Positions 10,878 to 21,044 of a stretch of DNA of 64,000 nucleotides are shown here, in pieces; the stretch's first letter is position 1; each line of letters starts with the position of its first letter. Source of the DNA: JBEISR01 sp044371425 (lineage in GTDB: Bacteria > Planctomycetota > Planctomycetia > Pirellulales > Pirellulaceae); assembly GCA_044371425.1 (NCBI GenBank), contig JBILTR010000026.1, positions 5,067-69,066 of the forward strand, written 5' to 3'. The position numbers and the translations under genes were made by a program. The notes beneath the pieces are model-generated. The model searched no databases and had not been told where the DNA came from. It saw nothing but the letters and a program-made list of their open reading frames with translations.

Positions 10878-12182
10878 TCATCGGCGCGGTTCACCAAGCT
10901 TCAGTCGCTCCTCCCATCGCGCAAGCGACTGGATCGCGTGGTTGCGGTCGACAATCGAGGGAACCATGCCAGTCAGCTTGGCGTACTGATACGACGCTAA
11001 CACCCGAATCTCCAGCTGCTCGTGCACCAACGCATCCAGCAGCCACCGCCGCCAAATCGGATCGGAACCCGCCTGCGGCACTCCCTGCCAAAGAAGCTTC
11101 AGCACCGGCTGCCAGTTGTCAGGTCGCTGCGCAATCTCCAACTCCAACCGCTCCCGCCATGCCAACTCCTCCCGACATCGATGGCTGACCCAGTCGATCC
11201 ACCCATGCCAAGAGTCGGCATGATGCGGATCGCCAAGCAAATTGTTCACTCCGACCACCAACGAAAGATCCCCCGCTTCCAATCTCTGATCCGCCTCCCA
11301 CGAAGCCTCTCTAGCACCGGCAATAACGAGTTCGGCCTTCGCTCCCAGCTCCGCCCCCGTCACCGTCTTGCGCTGTAGGTCGGATTGAGCAACTTCCCAG
11401 GATGCAGATACCACCGAACGATCCTGCCGCATGGTGGCCGCCACGTCTGGTTCCTTCGCCGTCATCGGCGGGCCATCTGCGAGCGGTGCTGCCTGGCGAG
11501 TTGGCGCCGCGACTGCCATGTCTTCAAGCACCGGTGCGGATCGAATTGGAAGAGGCGGGGTTCCGAGTGAAAGTACCAACCATGCAACGGCCGCAGGAAC
11601 GATCAACCCTGCCAGTATCCAGTAGCGGCGAGAAGAAAATGTTTCCGATGTAGCCAAGGCTACACTTCGGTCGGACCTGACATGATCCAGCCGATTCGAG
11701 TCATCCGGGGTGACCGCAGCAACGGGGATATCGAGTTCCTCCACCCCTTTCGCCCCATCCCGACATCTACCATCCAAGCCGATTGCCAACACGCGCTGGA
11801 TGCGGTCCGACGAAAGCCCGTGAGGTCGAGTCATTTCCGAGGCAAGGGGAGCCAGCGCCAGCAGTTCGTCCAGCACCTGGTCGCTTTCGATCGCCAGCCG
11901 CTCGAACGCCTGCGCCTGATCGGCGGGCAATTGACGCTGCAGATACCCAGCCACCGACGCCGGATCGATCCCCAGTCCGGTCCCCGACAGAGGCGGGGTG
12001 CGAGGTGTCGACGATTGGCGCAGCTTCCCGAGGTGTTCGTAGAGCGACCTGGCAGCCGAGTGCTGCTGCAACTGATCGTCCAGCCTCGCCTGCTGCTGCG
12101 GATTGAGCAATCCGCATTGGCCGGCAATCAAGGTGCGCAAGGTGACCCGCATCCATTCGCTCGCTTGCAGCATTCCAGCCAT
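10878..12182 (-). CDS. Single-pass membrane protein of unknown function (anti-sigma-factor-like layout)
   Basis: A 434-residue protein I do not recognise by sequence. It has a cytoplasmic helical N-terminal half of about 200 residues rich in Gln, Leu and Ala (NPQQQARLDDQLQQHSAARS), one transmembrane helix (about 178-200, YWILAGLIVPAAVAWLVLSL), a Pro/Ala linker and a charged C-terminal region. The layout of a cytoplasmic N-terminus, single helix and extracytoplasmic tail resembles planctomycete anti-sigma factors, but no HxxxCxxC zinc site is present, so that role is only a guess. Start at 12182 is uncertain; an ATG at 12173 is equally possible. No sigma-factor gene is adjacent. Confidence 0.65.
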   Translation of the reverse strand: MAGMLQASEWMRVTLRTLIAGQCGLLNPQQQARLDDQLQQHSAARSLYEHLGKLRQSSTPRTPPLSGTGLGIDPASVAGYLQRQLPADQAQAFERLAIESDQVLDELLALAPLASEMTRPHGLSSDRIQRVLAIGLDGRCRDGAKGVEELDIPVAAVTPDDSNRLDHVRSDRSVALATSETFSSRRYWILAGLIVPAAVAWLVLSLGTPPLPIRSAPVLEDMAVAAPTRQAAPLADGPPMTAKEPDVAATMRQDRSVVSASWEVAQSDLQRKTVTGAELGAKAELVIAGAREASWEADQRLEAGDLSLVVGVNNLLGDPHHADSWHGWIDWVSHRCREELAWRERLELEIAQRPDNWQPVLKLLWQGVPQAGSDPIWRRWLLDALVHEQLEIRVLASYQYAKLTGMVPSIVDRNHAIQSLARWEERLKLGEPRR

Positions 12183-12295
12183 TCAGGCCACGGCCCGCGC
12201 GAACGCCGCCGGGCATCGAATGCCCGGACGGTAGGAAATAGAAGGAGGAATGTCCAGGGCGATTCCGTCAGAACGCCCTGCCTTTCCCCCGCACC

Positions 12296-13354
12296 TTAAA
12301 TGATCCCGTGATGGCTCAAATACCGCTCGGCATCCAAAGCCGCCATGCACCCGGTGCCCGACGAGGTGATCGCCTGACGATAGTAATCGTCCGACACATC
12401 TCCCGCGGAAAAGACCCCCTCGACACTGGTCTCCGTTCGGAACGGCTTGATCCAGCGAATGTATCCCTTATCCGTTAGCTCCAGCTGCCCGTCCAAGAAG
12501 GCGGTGTTCGGGGTGTGGCCGATCGCAAGGAACAACCCTCCTGCCTCCAGCTCCGAAACTTCCTTCGTCTGGTTGTTGATGACGCGAACGCCGGTGAGCC
12601 CCTTTTGGTCGTCTCCCAGCACTTCCTGCAGCTCGGTGTTCCAGCAGACCTCGATCTTCGGATTGTCCTTGACGCGCTGCTGCATGATCTTCGAAGCGCG
12701 GAGTTCGTTTCGGCGCACCAGCAAGGAAACCTTCGACGCATATTTCGAAAGGTAGGTCGCTTCTTCGATCGCCGAATCACCACCGCCGACCACGATCAGC
12801 GGTCGTTTACGGAACCGAGGCAACGCTCCGTCGCAAACCGCGCACGCACTGACACCGCGATTTTTGAATGCCTCTTCGCTGGGAAGGCCGAGGTAATTCG
12901 CCCGTGCCCCGGTTGCGATGATGACGGTGTGGGTTTGATGCACACCACTTTCCAGTGTCTCAATCCGGAACGGCTTCTTGCTGAAATCGACTTTCACGAC
13001 ATCGTCGGTGACGATCCGCGTCCCGAAGTTCTTCGCCTGCTGGCGCATCAGCTCCATCAGCTCCGGTCCCGTCACCGCATGAGCGTGCTCTTCGATCGGC
13101 GGCATCATCGTCACCCGGTCCGGGTCGATCGCCGACTCCAGAAACTCCTTTAGCTTGCCCGACGGGTAACCGGCGTAGTTTTCCACTTCGGTAGTCTGAG
13201 CCAACTGGCCCAGAGGCAGGGTGCCCTTGAGTCGATTTTCTTCGGTGAGCGCCCCTTCGAACAGAAGAGGCTTCAAGTTCGCTCGCGCCGCATAAATTGC
13301 GGCCGACCAACCAGCAGGCCCGCTACCGATAATGATGCAGTTTTCTACTGTCAT
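12296..13354 (-). CDS. trxB: Thioredoxin reductase
   Basis: A 352-residue flavoprotein with an FAD-binding GSGPAGWSAAIYAARA (10-25), a redox-active CAVC at Cys171-Cys174 in SACAVCDGALP, an NADPH-binding VGGGDSAIEEA (about 187-197) and the second FAD motif VFSAGDVSDDYYRQ near the C-terminus. It passes electrons from NADPH to thioredoxin in the cytoplasm. Length is slightly above the usual 310-330 residues owing to loops. The ATG at 13354 follows a GAGG/AAGGG-rich leader. It stands alone, with a minus-strand membrane protein downstream and a plus-strand operon upstream. Confidence 0.95.
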   Translation of the reverse strand: MTVENCIIIGSGPAGWSAAIYAARANLKPLLFEGALTEENRLKGTLPLGQLAQTTEVENYAGYPSGKLKEFLESAIDPDRVTMMPPIEEHAHAVTGPELMELMRQQAKNFGTRIVTDDVVKVDFSKKPFRIETLESGVHQTHTVIIATGARANYLGLPSEEAFKNRGVSACAVCDGALPRFRKRPLIVVGGGDSAIEEATYLSKYASKVSLLVRRNELRASKIMQQRVKDNPKIEVCWNTELQEVLGDDQKGLTGVRVINNQTKEVSELEAGGLFLAIGHTPNTAFLDGQLELTDKGYIRWIKPFRTETSVEGVFSAGDVSDDYYRQAITSSGTGCMAALDAERYLSHHGII

Positions 13355-13753
13355 TTCGACCCTTTACCTCGATCCATGGACTGAGAACTTCAGGAATCCA
13401 AATCCTGCTGAAGCACAAGCACTAGAGCGTACCCAAAGGGCGTCGGGAAGGAAAGAGAGCGACCGAGCCGGCGGGATGTCCGGAACGCGCCAGTTCTCAC
13501 CGTCGCAGACGATCTGCCTGCCCGCGTTCGCAATCGTTGCCTCCGATCCGTTATGATGGGGACTTGGCAAGTCCGGATCGATCGCATTCCGGACCTGAAT
13601 GAAGCTCACCTTAGCCTCCAGATCCTTCCCCAGATCGCTCACCGATGCATACGCTGCGACTCCAGGTCACCTATCCACGGCTACCTGATGATCGCACCAA
13701 GGTGTCCCGACCAATTGGGGAAATGGCCTAATCGACTGGATGGGAATTGCAGC
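13355..13753. other. Divergent intergenic region upstream of trxB and of the 13754-20916 operon
   Basis: About 400 bases. It must carry both promoters. An upstream ATG at 13553 would extend the plus-strand gene but gives a non-signal-like leader. No other gene or structured element was recognised. Confidence 0.45.
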
Positions 13754-16438
13754 ATGGGTAGATCGCTCTGGAACCTCCCTCTCCTGTTGGCAGGATGCGT
13801 GACCTTCCTCTTGGGGACGGCCGCCAGCAACATGAAGGCGTTCGCCAAGGTATCGATGTCCTCACCGGGCATGCTCAACTACTCGGTGGTGCGTCCTGGC
13901 CAACAAGTTTTTCTCTCGGTGGAAGTGACCAACGACACCGATGCTCAGGCCAGGGGGCGAGTCCTTGCGACGCTAGAGGAAGAGACCCGCATGCAGTTTG
14001 CTGGTGCGTTCCAACTGGAACCGGGGGAAAGGCAGCGCGTGGTGATTCCTGTGGGCGTTCCGGAAAGTGCCTATCCCGGCACCCGGATCGACGCTCAGGT
14101 GCGAATGGAACTAGAAGGACAGGAAGGCCAATCGGAAGCGGTAGTGGAAGAAGGGAAGGCGGTCTTCGAGACGATTCCTCTGTACGTCGATCCCGACGAC
14201 CATGTGACACTGATGATGATGGAGACGAAGCCTCGGGAGCCATTTGACTGGCAGTGGCGAGCCGATGCGAGGCATTACAACTACGAACTGATGGTGGCAT
14301 CGCGGGTTCAAGCTGGTTGGACTCGTCGCAGCGTGGAAGTGGCACCCCATCCCCTGCCGACCGACCCCGAGGCGTGGGATGTCTACGATTCGGCGATTCT
14401 TACGGATGAGGTATTCCTGCGCGACGCGGCGGCCACAGGTGCGATCCAAAGCTGGGTGATGCGCGGTGGCAGGCTGTGGATTCTCCTCGATCAGCTCTTC
14501 CCGCTTGCGGCCAACACCGACGACCCCTTGCAACGCCAAGCCATCAGCAACCTCCAGTCGCTGCTAGGCGGATCGGTCAAACTAGACATCCAGGACGACT
14601 GCTATTTGGATACCATTCAGATTGAGACTCGTGAACCGCTGAATGCAAGTGCCGAAGAGCTGAACTACTCGGTCGACCCACCGGTGCGCATGCGTCGGGT
14701 GCTGATCGAAGGTGGCGAGGTGACTCACCGCATCGGCGGCTGGCCTCTAATCACCTGGGTTCCACTGGGCCAAGGGGAAGTGCTGATCACCACCATGGAA
14801 GCGCGGGGATGGCTGCGCGAACCGTCTCGCAAGCGGGGTGGGGATATGAGCGAGTTTTTCGATTTCGGTGAAACACCTACTGCAGGCCCTAGCGGCGGTC
14901 CCGCCGTCGCCACATTCCGTGGGCGCAAACGACCTCCCAACACCAAGGCAGGGATTGTGGTGGTGGAGCAGATGATGTCATCGGAATTCGCCGTGCGTCC
15001 TTGGTTGGGCGTCCTACCTTTGCGACTCTACGAAGCCAGGACGAAAGCGCAGGAGCGAGAAGCGCTTGCCAGCGCGGTGGTGGAACAGATCGGCGTTCCT
15101 GTGATTCCCAGAAGCTGGATGCTGGGATTTCTCGGCAGCTTCCTAGCCGCCACCGCAGCGCTCGGATGGTGGCTGCACCGAATCGGACATGTCGACCGCC
15201 TCGGTTGGGCGGCTCCCTTGCTGGCGATCGCCATGGCGATCCCGGCATGGGCTGCCACGCAGTGGCTGCGAAAAGATCTCGCGCCCCAATGGTCCACCAT
15301 GCAGATGGTGGATGGATCGGCCAATGTCGATCGAGTCGACGTCGATGCCACGATGGCGGTCTACCGCCCCGAAGCTGGCGCGCTCTCCTGGTCGACTGAA
15401 AAAGATGCCCAAGGCTCCTTCTCCCCCGAACTCGCTTCCGCCACCCCCAACCTGCGACTGGCTTCCGATCGGACTCGATGGAGCTGGGGGGCGGACCGCT
15501 GGCCGGCTGGGGTCTGGAACGTCGACCAGCGTTTTGAGCTGCCAGCGACTGGATTGGCGATGCGAGGCCAGTGGGTTCCAGGTGGATTGGAACTGCAGTG
15601 GATGAATGGACCAGACCGAGTCGGACGGCCTGAACTGGAGGCGTTTGAGGATCTGCTGGTCCTTTGGCCGCCAGCCCAGGCCGCACTGGCCAAGAAAACA
15701 GGAGACGGAAAGTGGCTGGTGGATGCCGACGCGCTGGCCGATGGCGTCTCTTGGGTAGAAGGGACCTTGCTGGATGGAAGGCAACTGCTGCATCAGAAGA
15801 TCTATGGAAGCCTCTTTGGCGATCGGATGCGCGATCCTTTCACCGTTTCCTTGCCGCTGGTCTGTGGCTGGACCCGCTCTCTGCCAACCCCCTATCAGCT
15901 CGATCCTCCCCTGGACGGCAAGGGGGAGGCCCTCTGGAAGGTCCCGCTGCAGATCGCGCCGCCGCAACCGGGCAGCCGCATCGATATTCCCGGATGGATG
16001 GTCCGAGCCCGGTCGGCCCCCACGACCGAGGGCAAATCGATTGTCTTCCGCGACATACTCGGTAAATGGGCAGGCTCCTTCACTCAGCCCGCCCTTGCCG
16101 ACCTAACCTTTGAACTTCCGCAGTCGGTCCCTGGCATGGTGATCGACTCGGCCATCCTTCGCCTGCGCGTTCTGGCACCCGAACGAACGCTTTCGGTTTC
16201 CTCGGTGATCGATGGCATGGTCGATCGACTGGATCAGTGGACCAGTCCCACCGGATCGGTCACGGTGGAAATTCCCGAAGCGATTCGTCAGAAACTGCTC
16301 GATGGCAGCCTGATCCTGCGTGTTGAGCTTGGTCCGATGCTGCGCAAATCGGAATCGTCCGAGGCGCCGGCTGCTATTGCATGGACCGTCGAGTCGATGC
16401 GCATGGATGTCCAAGCGTCGATTCCATCCAACCCCTGA
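13754..16438 (+). CDS. Large exported, membrane-anchored protein of unknown function (first gene of an ABC transporter operon)
   Basis: An 894-residue protein that starts with a signal peptide (MGRSLWNLPLLLAGCVTFLL), followed by a beta-sandwich-like region, a Rossmann/amidotransferase-like segment (WDVYDSAILTDEVFLRD, WVMRGGRLWILLDQ, about 205-255), two transmembrane helices (about 455-475 and 485-505), and a C-terminal extracytoplasmic beta-rich domain. I do not recognise a family. Position directly before an ABC ATPase and permease suggests an extracytoplasmic subunit or partner, as in GldG-type systems; this is inference from context. The start at 13754 was chosen because it gives a signal peptide; the frame is open from 13553. 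Confidence 0.75.
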   Translation: MGRSLWNLPLLLAGCVTFLLGTAASNMKAFAKVSMSSPGMLNYSVVRPGQQVFLSVEVTNDTDAQARGRVLATLEEETRMQFAGAFQLEPGERQRVVIPVGVPESAYPGTRIDAQVRMELEGQEGQSEAVVEEGKAVFETIPLYVDPDDHVTLMMMETKPREPFDWQWRADARHYNYELMVASRVQAGWTRRSVEVAPHPLPTDPEAWDVYDSAILTDEVFLRDAAATGAIQSWVMRGGRLWILLDQLFPLAANTDDPLQRQAISNLQSLLGGSVKLDIQDDCYLDTIQIETREPLNASAEELNYSVDPPVRMRRVLIEGGEVTHRIGGWPLITWVPLGQGEVLITTMEARGWLREPSRKRGGDMSEFFDFGETPTAGPSGGPAVATFRGRKRPPNTKAGIVVVEQMMSSEFAVRPWLGVLPLRLYEARTKAQEREALASAVVEQIGVPVIPRSWMLGFLGSFLAATAALGWWLHRIGHVDRLGWAAPLLAIAMAIPAWAATQWLRKDLAPQWSTMQMVDGSANVDRVDVDATMAVYRPEAGALSWSTEKDAQGSFSPELASATPNLRLASDRTRWSWGADRWPAGVWNVDQRFELPATGLAMRGQWVPGGLELQWMNGPDRVGRPELEAFEDLLVLWPPAQAALAKKTGDGKWLVDADALADGVSWVEGTLLDGRQLLHQKIYGSLFGDRMRDPFTVSLPLVCGWTRSLPTPYQLDPPLDGKGEALWKVPLQIAPPQPGSRIDIPGWMVRARSAPTTEGKSIVFRDILGKWAGSFTQPALADLTFELPQSVPGMVIDSAILRLRVLAPERTLSVSSVIDGMVDRLDQWTSPTGSVTVEIPEAIRQKLLDGSLILRVELGPMLRKSESSEAPAAIAWTVESMRMDVQASIPSNP

Positions 16439-16496
16439 TTTCGAATCGACTCCGCAAGCCCCCCGTCCTGTTTTCTTCGTTCCAAGGATTCCGCCG

Positions 16497-17459
16497 ATGG
16501 ATCATTCTCCAGTCGTCGACATCAAGAACCTCACCAAACGTTATGGGGAGTTCACTGCGCTGGACGATTTGACGATGCATGTCGATTCGGGCCAGATCCT
16601 CGGTTTCATCGGCCCCAACGGCGCGGGAAAAACGACGACCATCAAGATTCTGGTGGGAATGAGCCTACCGACGTCCGGGACGGCTAGGATCGCCGGCATC
16701 GACTGTTCGTCCGGCGCTTCCCAGATCAAGCGGCTGGTTGGCTACATGCCCGACCGCTTTGGTTCGTATGACAACATGCGAGTGACCGAGTACCTCGATT
16801 TCTTCGCAGCCGCCTATGGGATTCCCTATCGCCAGCGAAAGCAGCGGATCGAAGAGGTGCTAGAGACCACATCGGCTCAGTACATGCGCGACCGCTATGT
16901 GGAAAGCCTCAGCCACGGTATGCAGCAGCGCATCGGGATCGCTCGCGTCCTGATCCACGACCCCAAGGTGCTGATCCTCGATGAACCGGCTAACGGCCTC
17001 GACCCACAGGCCCGCATCGAAATGCGAGAGCTACTGCTGAAACTGGCTGCCAGCGGCAAGACACTGATTGTCACCAGCCACATCCTCCCCGAACTGGCTC
17101 GCATCTGCAGCACCGTCGCCATCATCACCGGTGGGAAACTACGAGCCTTCGGGACTCTGGATCAGGTGATGCATTCGCTCTGTCCCAAACGCACCTTCGA
17201 GGTGCAGCTGGCCGACCGCGCCGATTGTGGCAAATGCCATGCGTTCTTGGAGTCGATGGGCAATGGCCTGGAGGACCTGCAAAGCAGCCAAGCGGAAGGG
17301 GTCGTCCGGTTCAGCTCCCAGAAGGACGAACAATCGCTTGGCGAGATCCTCCGGGAGATGATCGGCGCCGGACTTTCGGTCACGCAGTTTCGTGAGGTGC
17401 CAAGCGACCTGGAAGATGCCTTCCTGAGCGTGGCCAAGCCGATGGGAGCGACAGCATGA
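16497..17459 (+). CDS. ABC transporter ATP-binding protein
   Basis: A 320-residue ATPase with Walker A GPNGAGKTTT, signature LSHGMQQRIGIAR, Walker B VLILDEPANGLDP and a switch His in VTSHILPE. It belongs to the ABC-2 (CcmA/NatA/GldA-like) exporters and energises the permease encoded next. The ATG at 16497 has AAGGA about 9 bases upstream; the frame is open further 5' but overlaps the previous gene. The last codons overlap the permease start as ATGA, so the two are translationally coupled. Confidence 0.93.
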   Translation: MDHSPVVDIKNLTKRYGEFTALDDLTMHVDSGQILGFIGPNGAGKTTTIKILVGMSLPTSGTARIAGIDCSSGASQIKRLVGYMPDRFGSYDNMRVTEYLDFFAAAYGIPYRQRKQRIEEVLETTSAQYMRDRYVESLSHGMQQRIGIARVLIHDPKVLILDEPANGLDPQARIEMRELLLKLAASGKTLIVTSHILPELARICSTVAIITGGKLRAFGTLDQVMHSLCPKRTFEVQLADRADCGKCHAFLESMGNGLEDLQSSQAEGVVRFSSQKDEQSLGEILREMIGAGLSVTQFREVPSDLEDAFLSVAKPMGATA

Positions 17460-19180
17460 ACTGGTTGGACAACCCTGTGATGCGCCGCGAGTGGCGCGAA
17501 CGAGTCCGTTCCTGGAAGTTTCTTGCTGCATTTCTCACCGTCGGCGGATTGGCCGCGCTGGTGGTCCTCCTTCGCTGGCCACAGATCGCGTCGCTGGGCA
17601 ACACCGCGACGGCGGGCGACCTGGGGGGAGCTAGCGGTTCAGGGATCACTGCCGCCGTGCTGTCTCAGGGCACGATGGATGTCTTCCGCCCACTGGCCTT
17701 CGGACTGGCCGCCACGATCGCGGCGCTGGTTCCCGCCTTTCCCGCCACATCGATCGTCCGCGAACGGCGGCGGGGAACGCTGGCGATGCTGCTGCAAAGT
17801 CCACTACATCCGTTTGCAATCTACGCCGGAAAATGGCTGGTCAACGTCGCCATTGCCTGCGCCCTGATCTCGGCCAGCCTCCCTGCCATCGCTGCCACCC
17901 ACATGCTGGGCGGGTTGTCGTTTCGATCCCATGTGCTGCCACTGCTGGGAATTCTTGTGCTGATGGTGATGGTCTTCAGCGCGGTGGGACTTTGGATCAG
18001 TAGCCGAGCCCAGAGTGCGGATGGCGCTCTCCGGTGGACCTATGCCGCAGTGCTGGCCATCGCTGTGCTCAGCCTGATCCCCTCAATCCTCTGGACCGCA
18101 GGCAGCGGCGCCATGCCCGGCTTAGGGAAGTGGCTTCGCGCCTGCTCCCCGCTCTCCGCCATCCAGGAAGTGTTAGGTCAGGGTGCCAGCGGCGGAGAAG
18201 GAATTCTTCAAACCAGCGGTTGGTTGGGACCCTATGCCCTGGCCAGCGGCCTGATGATCGCGGCAGCCGCAGCGGCGACGCTTTGGGAACTTCGCGTCCA
18301 GAATCTGGAGAAGAATCGATCGGCAGGTCGCGTGACCAACGAACAATCGTCGGGAGTTCAGTGGTTCCGACGGCTGGCGTTTCTAGTCGACCCCAAACGC
18401 CGATCCTCAGGCATCCCTCCCTTGGTCAATCCGGTCCTGGTCAAAGAGTTTCGCACCCGCAAATTTGGACGACTCCACTGGCTTCTTCGCATCGTCGCCC
18501 TTTGTGCCATCGGCTCTTTGGGGCTGACGGTGATCACCGCCACAGGCACCGTCGCCTGGGGCGCGCCAAGGATCGTCGCTGCGATGGTGATTTTGCAGTT
18601 GGCTTTGCTGTTGCTCTTCGGACCCAGCCTCGCCTCCGGCCTGATCGCGGGAGAAATGGAGAGTGGTGGCTGGGTGCAACTTTGCATGACACCGCTGAAA
18701 GCAGCAAAAATTGTCACCGGGAAGGTGATGAGCGTCGTTTGGACGCTGCTGCTGATCCTGCTGGCGACCCTGCCGGGCTACTTCGCCATGGGCTACATTC
18801 AGCCGGAGCTAAAGACACAGCTGATTCACGTCGTCGCTTCGCTACTTCTCTCAGGTGCCATGATCCTGGCCGTCAGCGCTTGCTGCAGTGCCTATCAGAA
18901 GACCACCGCCGTCGCCACAGCAACCAGTTACGGAATCCTGCTGGCTCTGCTGGCCGGAACCTTTCTTGTCTGGGTCGCTCGCGACAAACCCTTCGGTAAA
19001 GAATTCGTCGAGAAAACACTGACGCTGAACCCCGCCGCCGCAGCTCTCTCAGAAATCCGCATGCCCGGTTTTGAAACCTACCAATTGGTCCCTCAAGCCT
19101 GGTATGTCAGTATCGCGATCACCCTCTTCTGCTTCCTTCTGCTTGGATTTCGAACATGGCAACTGACGCGACCCAAGTGA
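17456..19180 (+). CDS. ABC-2 type transporter permease
   Basis: A 574-residue membrane protein starting MNWLDNPVMRREWRERVRSWKF, typical of ABC-2 permeases with an amphipathic N-terminus, and with about twelve hydrophobic segments in two halves (around 20-270 and 325-570). A second copy of the motif LVNPVLVKEFRTRKFGRLHW starts the second half, so the protein is an internal duplication equal to a fused permease dimer. It pairs with the ATPase upstream by a 4-base overlap. Substrate is unknown. Confidence 0.9.
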   Translation: MNWLDNPVMRREWRERVRSWKFLAAFLTVGGLAALVVLLRWPQIASLGNTATAGDLGGASGSGITAAVLSQGTMDVFRPLAFGLAATIAALVPAFPATSIVRERRRGTLAMLLQSPLHPFAIYAGKWLVNVAIACALISASLPAIAATHMLGGLSFRSHVLPLLGILVLMVMVFSAVGLWISSRAQSADGALRWTYAAVLAIAVLSLIPSILWTAGSGAMPGLGKWLRACSPLSAIQEVLGQGASGGEGILQTSGWLGPYALASGLMIAAAAAATLWELRVQNLEKNRSAGRVTNEQSSGVQWFRRLAFLVDPKRRSSGIPPLVNPVLVKEFRTRKFGRLHWLLRIVALCAIGSLGLTVITATGTVAWGAPRIVAAMVILQLALLLLFGPSLASGLIAGEMESGGWVQLCMTPLKAAKIVTGKVMSVVWTLLLILLATLPGYFAMGYIQPELKTQLIHVVASLLLSGAMILAVSACCSAYQKTTAVATATSYGILLALLAGTFLVWVARDKPFGKEFVEKTLTLNPAAAALSEIRMPGFETYQLVPQAWYVSIAITLFCFLLLGFRTWQLTRPK

Positions 19181-20916
19181 CCGGCAGTAAAAACTCCCAA
19201 ACGCGAAAGACCCAAAAGCGGTTTGCCCAACTCATGGCATTCGCTCTGTTCGTGCTGGGTTGGTCCAAAGCCGAAATGGTCTGCGCGGAAGATCCGTCCA
19301 TCCCATCGGTGTCGTATCAGTTCCTGATCGATCCAATCGCACTCGATTGGTCGGGCAGCCCCAAAGGAGAAGTACCCGATTGGTCCGATCGCTGGCTGAC
19401 CAGCGATCGGTTGGAGGATCGGCTGGTCAGCGTGCAGGTGGCTGGCGCGCGACTGGATGCAGGGCTGGATGTGCCGCAGGAATTCGGGCCGATGGTAAGC
19501 CGTTGGTTGAACGATTCGCCGCTGCCGGTTCTCCGGCGCGCCCTGGTGTCGACTAGTCTTCGTCTGAAGCGTCCGGAGGATATCCCGACGCTACTCCAGA
19601 TCGCACAAAACGATGGGCCCCTGGGGGCGGTGATCGAGTCGCAGATGATGGGTTGGAAACCAGAAGCATTGGAGGAAGTGTGGCGGAAGCGAGTCACCGA
19701 AGGGACAGCCCTCAGCCCCAGCATGCAGCTGGCATTGGAAGGCTTGGCGTCTCTCGGAAAAAAAGAGGACCTTCCTGCCATCGAGGCGGTGATGGAGAAG
19801 CACCCGGAGGCGACCGTGCGGCGGGAAGCAGCGGCCGCAATCGGTCGTATCGATCCGATTCGTGGCAACCAAATCGCCTCTCCATCGATCCCTCAACCCG
19901 ATACGATCGACTCCGCGCAGGCCGATCTCCTACTGGGACTGATCGGCCCATCCCCTTCCGCCGAAGCGATCGGAGTCTGCGAAGCAGTCGCCCGTTGCAA
20001 CAGCTACCCCAATGCAGCCACCGCCCTGAGACGACTCGCCACCATCGATGATTCCAAGGCGAAAGAGATCGCGCGAAGTTGCAGCGATCTTGACGACAGC
20101 CAGTGGATCGATGCGTCGATCGATGTGCTTCAATCTCCACCCTCCATCGACGACCTTCCTAAATGGCTTCGATGGTTAGGCAATCCCAATCGCCACCTTC
20201 GCGATCGCGTCAGTCGGGTGCTGACGCAATTGCGCCAAGAGGAATCCCAGCGGCCCAAGATCGACCAGGAGATCGATCAGATTCTCCAGAATGGGACGGC
20301 TAAAGCGATCGAGCAGTCGATGATTCTTTCGGTGCTGTGGGATCGACGCGAGGCGCTTCCACATATTCTGAATCGGCTGGATGATCCACTGCCAGACCTT
20401 TCGGTCTCTGCGGCATGGGCCACCAGCCACCTTGCCCATCAGCAGTCCGACCTCGATGCGATTCGGGAACGATTGACGGCCTATGTGGAGGCGACGATCG
20501 ATCCCGACCGCAAGTCGATCGCGCCGGCCAGCGACTACCATCGGATCGCGCATCTGATGGAGCTGATGGGAAGGCATCAGCAGGAAACGGCCTTGCCGCT
20601 GCTGGAGCGATTCATCCCTAAGGAGTCTCCTTTCCCCACCTTTTCGCGATGCGCCGCCTTTTGGGCAATCGGTGCAATCCAAAAGGATAAGCCCGATGCG
20701 TCCCAACGCGCGGCGATCGAACAAAGGGTGCTCGATTTTGCCAGTCAGAACCCCGAAAAGATCTATGTTCGCGCCATCGGCACGATGGCGCTAGGAAAAA
20801 TGGGAAATCCTGATTCCATCTCCAAGTTGGTTCAGATGCCCGAGCCACCGCATAGCCCCATCGGCACCGCCAAGGAGTGGGCGATCCAGCGACTGGAAGG
20901 GATGGCAAAGCCTTGA
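19156..20916 (+). CDS. Exported HEAT-repeat protein
   Basis: A 586-residue protein with an N-terminal hydrophobic segment (about 24-42, ending in AEMVCAEDP, signal-like) and a body of HEAT/PBS-type helical repeats (for example LPAIEAVMEKHPEATVRREAAAAIGRI and LDDPLPDLSVSAAWATSHL). Such repeats act in protein binding. It overlaps the permease gene by 25 bases and is the last gene of the 13754 operon, so it probably works outside the membrane with that transporter. The start is uncertain: 19234 is an alternative, and neither has a strong ribosome-binding site. Confidence 0.8.
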   Translation: MATDATQVTGSKNSQTRKTQKRFAQLMAFALFVLGWSKAEMVCAEDPSIPSVSYQFLIDPIALDWSGSPKGEVPDWSDRWLTSDRLEDRLVSVQVAGARLDAGLDVPQEFGPMVSRWLNDSPLPVLRRALVSTSLRLKRPEDIPTLLQIAQNDGPLGAVIESQMMGWKPEALEEVWRKRVTEGTALSPSMQLALEGLASLGKKEDLPAIEAVMEKHPEATVRREAAAAIGRIDPIRGNQIASPSIPQPDTIDSAQADLLLGLIGPSPSAEAIGVCEAVARCNSYPNAATALRRLATIDDSKAKEIARSCSDLDDSQWIDASIDVLQSPPSIDDLPKWLRWLGNPNRHLRDRVSRVLTQLRQEESQRPKIDQEIDQILQNGTAKAIEQSMILSVLWDRREALPHILNRLDDPLPDLSVSAAWATSHLAHQQSDLDAIRERLTAYVEATIDPDRKSIAPASDYHRIAHLMELMGRHQQETALPLLERFIPKESPFPTFSRCAAFWAIGAIQKDKPDASQRAAIEQRVLDFASQNPEKIYVRAIGTMALGKMGNPDSISKLVQMPEPPHSPIGTAKEWAIQRLEGMAKP

Positions 20917-21044
20917 TCGGAAGCGGATCTGCGCCGACTGAAAGGATCGCTGTGGCCCCTGATCCACCGCGTGGCAGTTAGAAACGATTTCGTGCGATCC
21001 GAACGATAGGAAAACTCAGTTTCTTCTGTGGTAAGAAAGGTTCG

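Noticed and set aside
10679..11188. Pro/Gly/Ala-rich frame that looks collagen- or antigen-like
   Set aside because: It runs across the repeat cluster and then antisense to the membrane-protein gene at 10878-12182.
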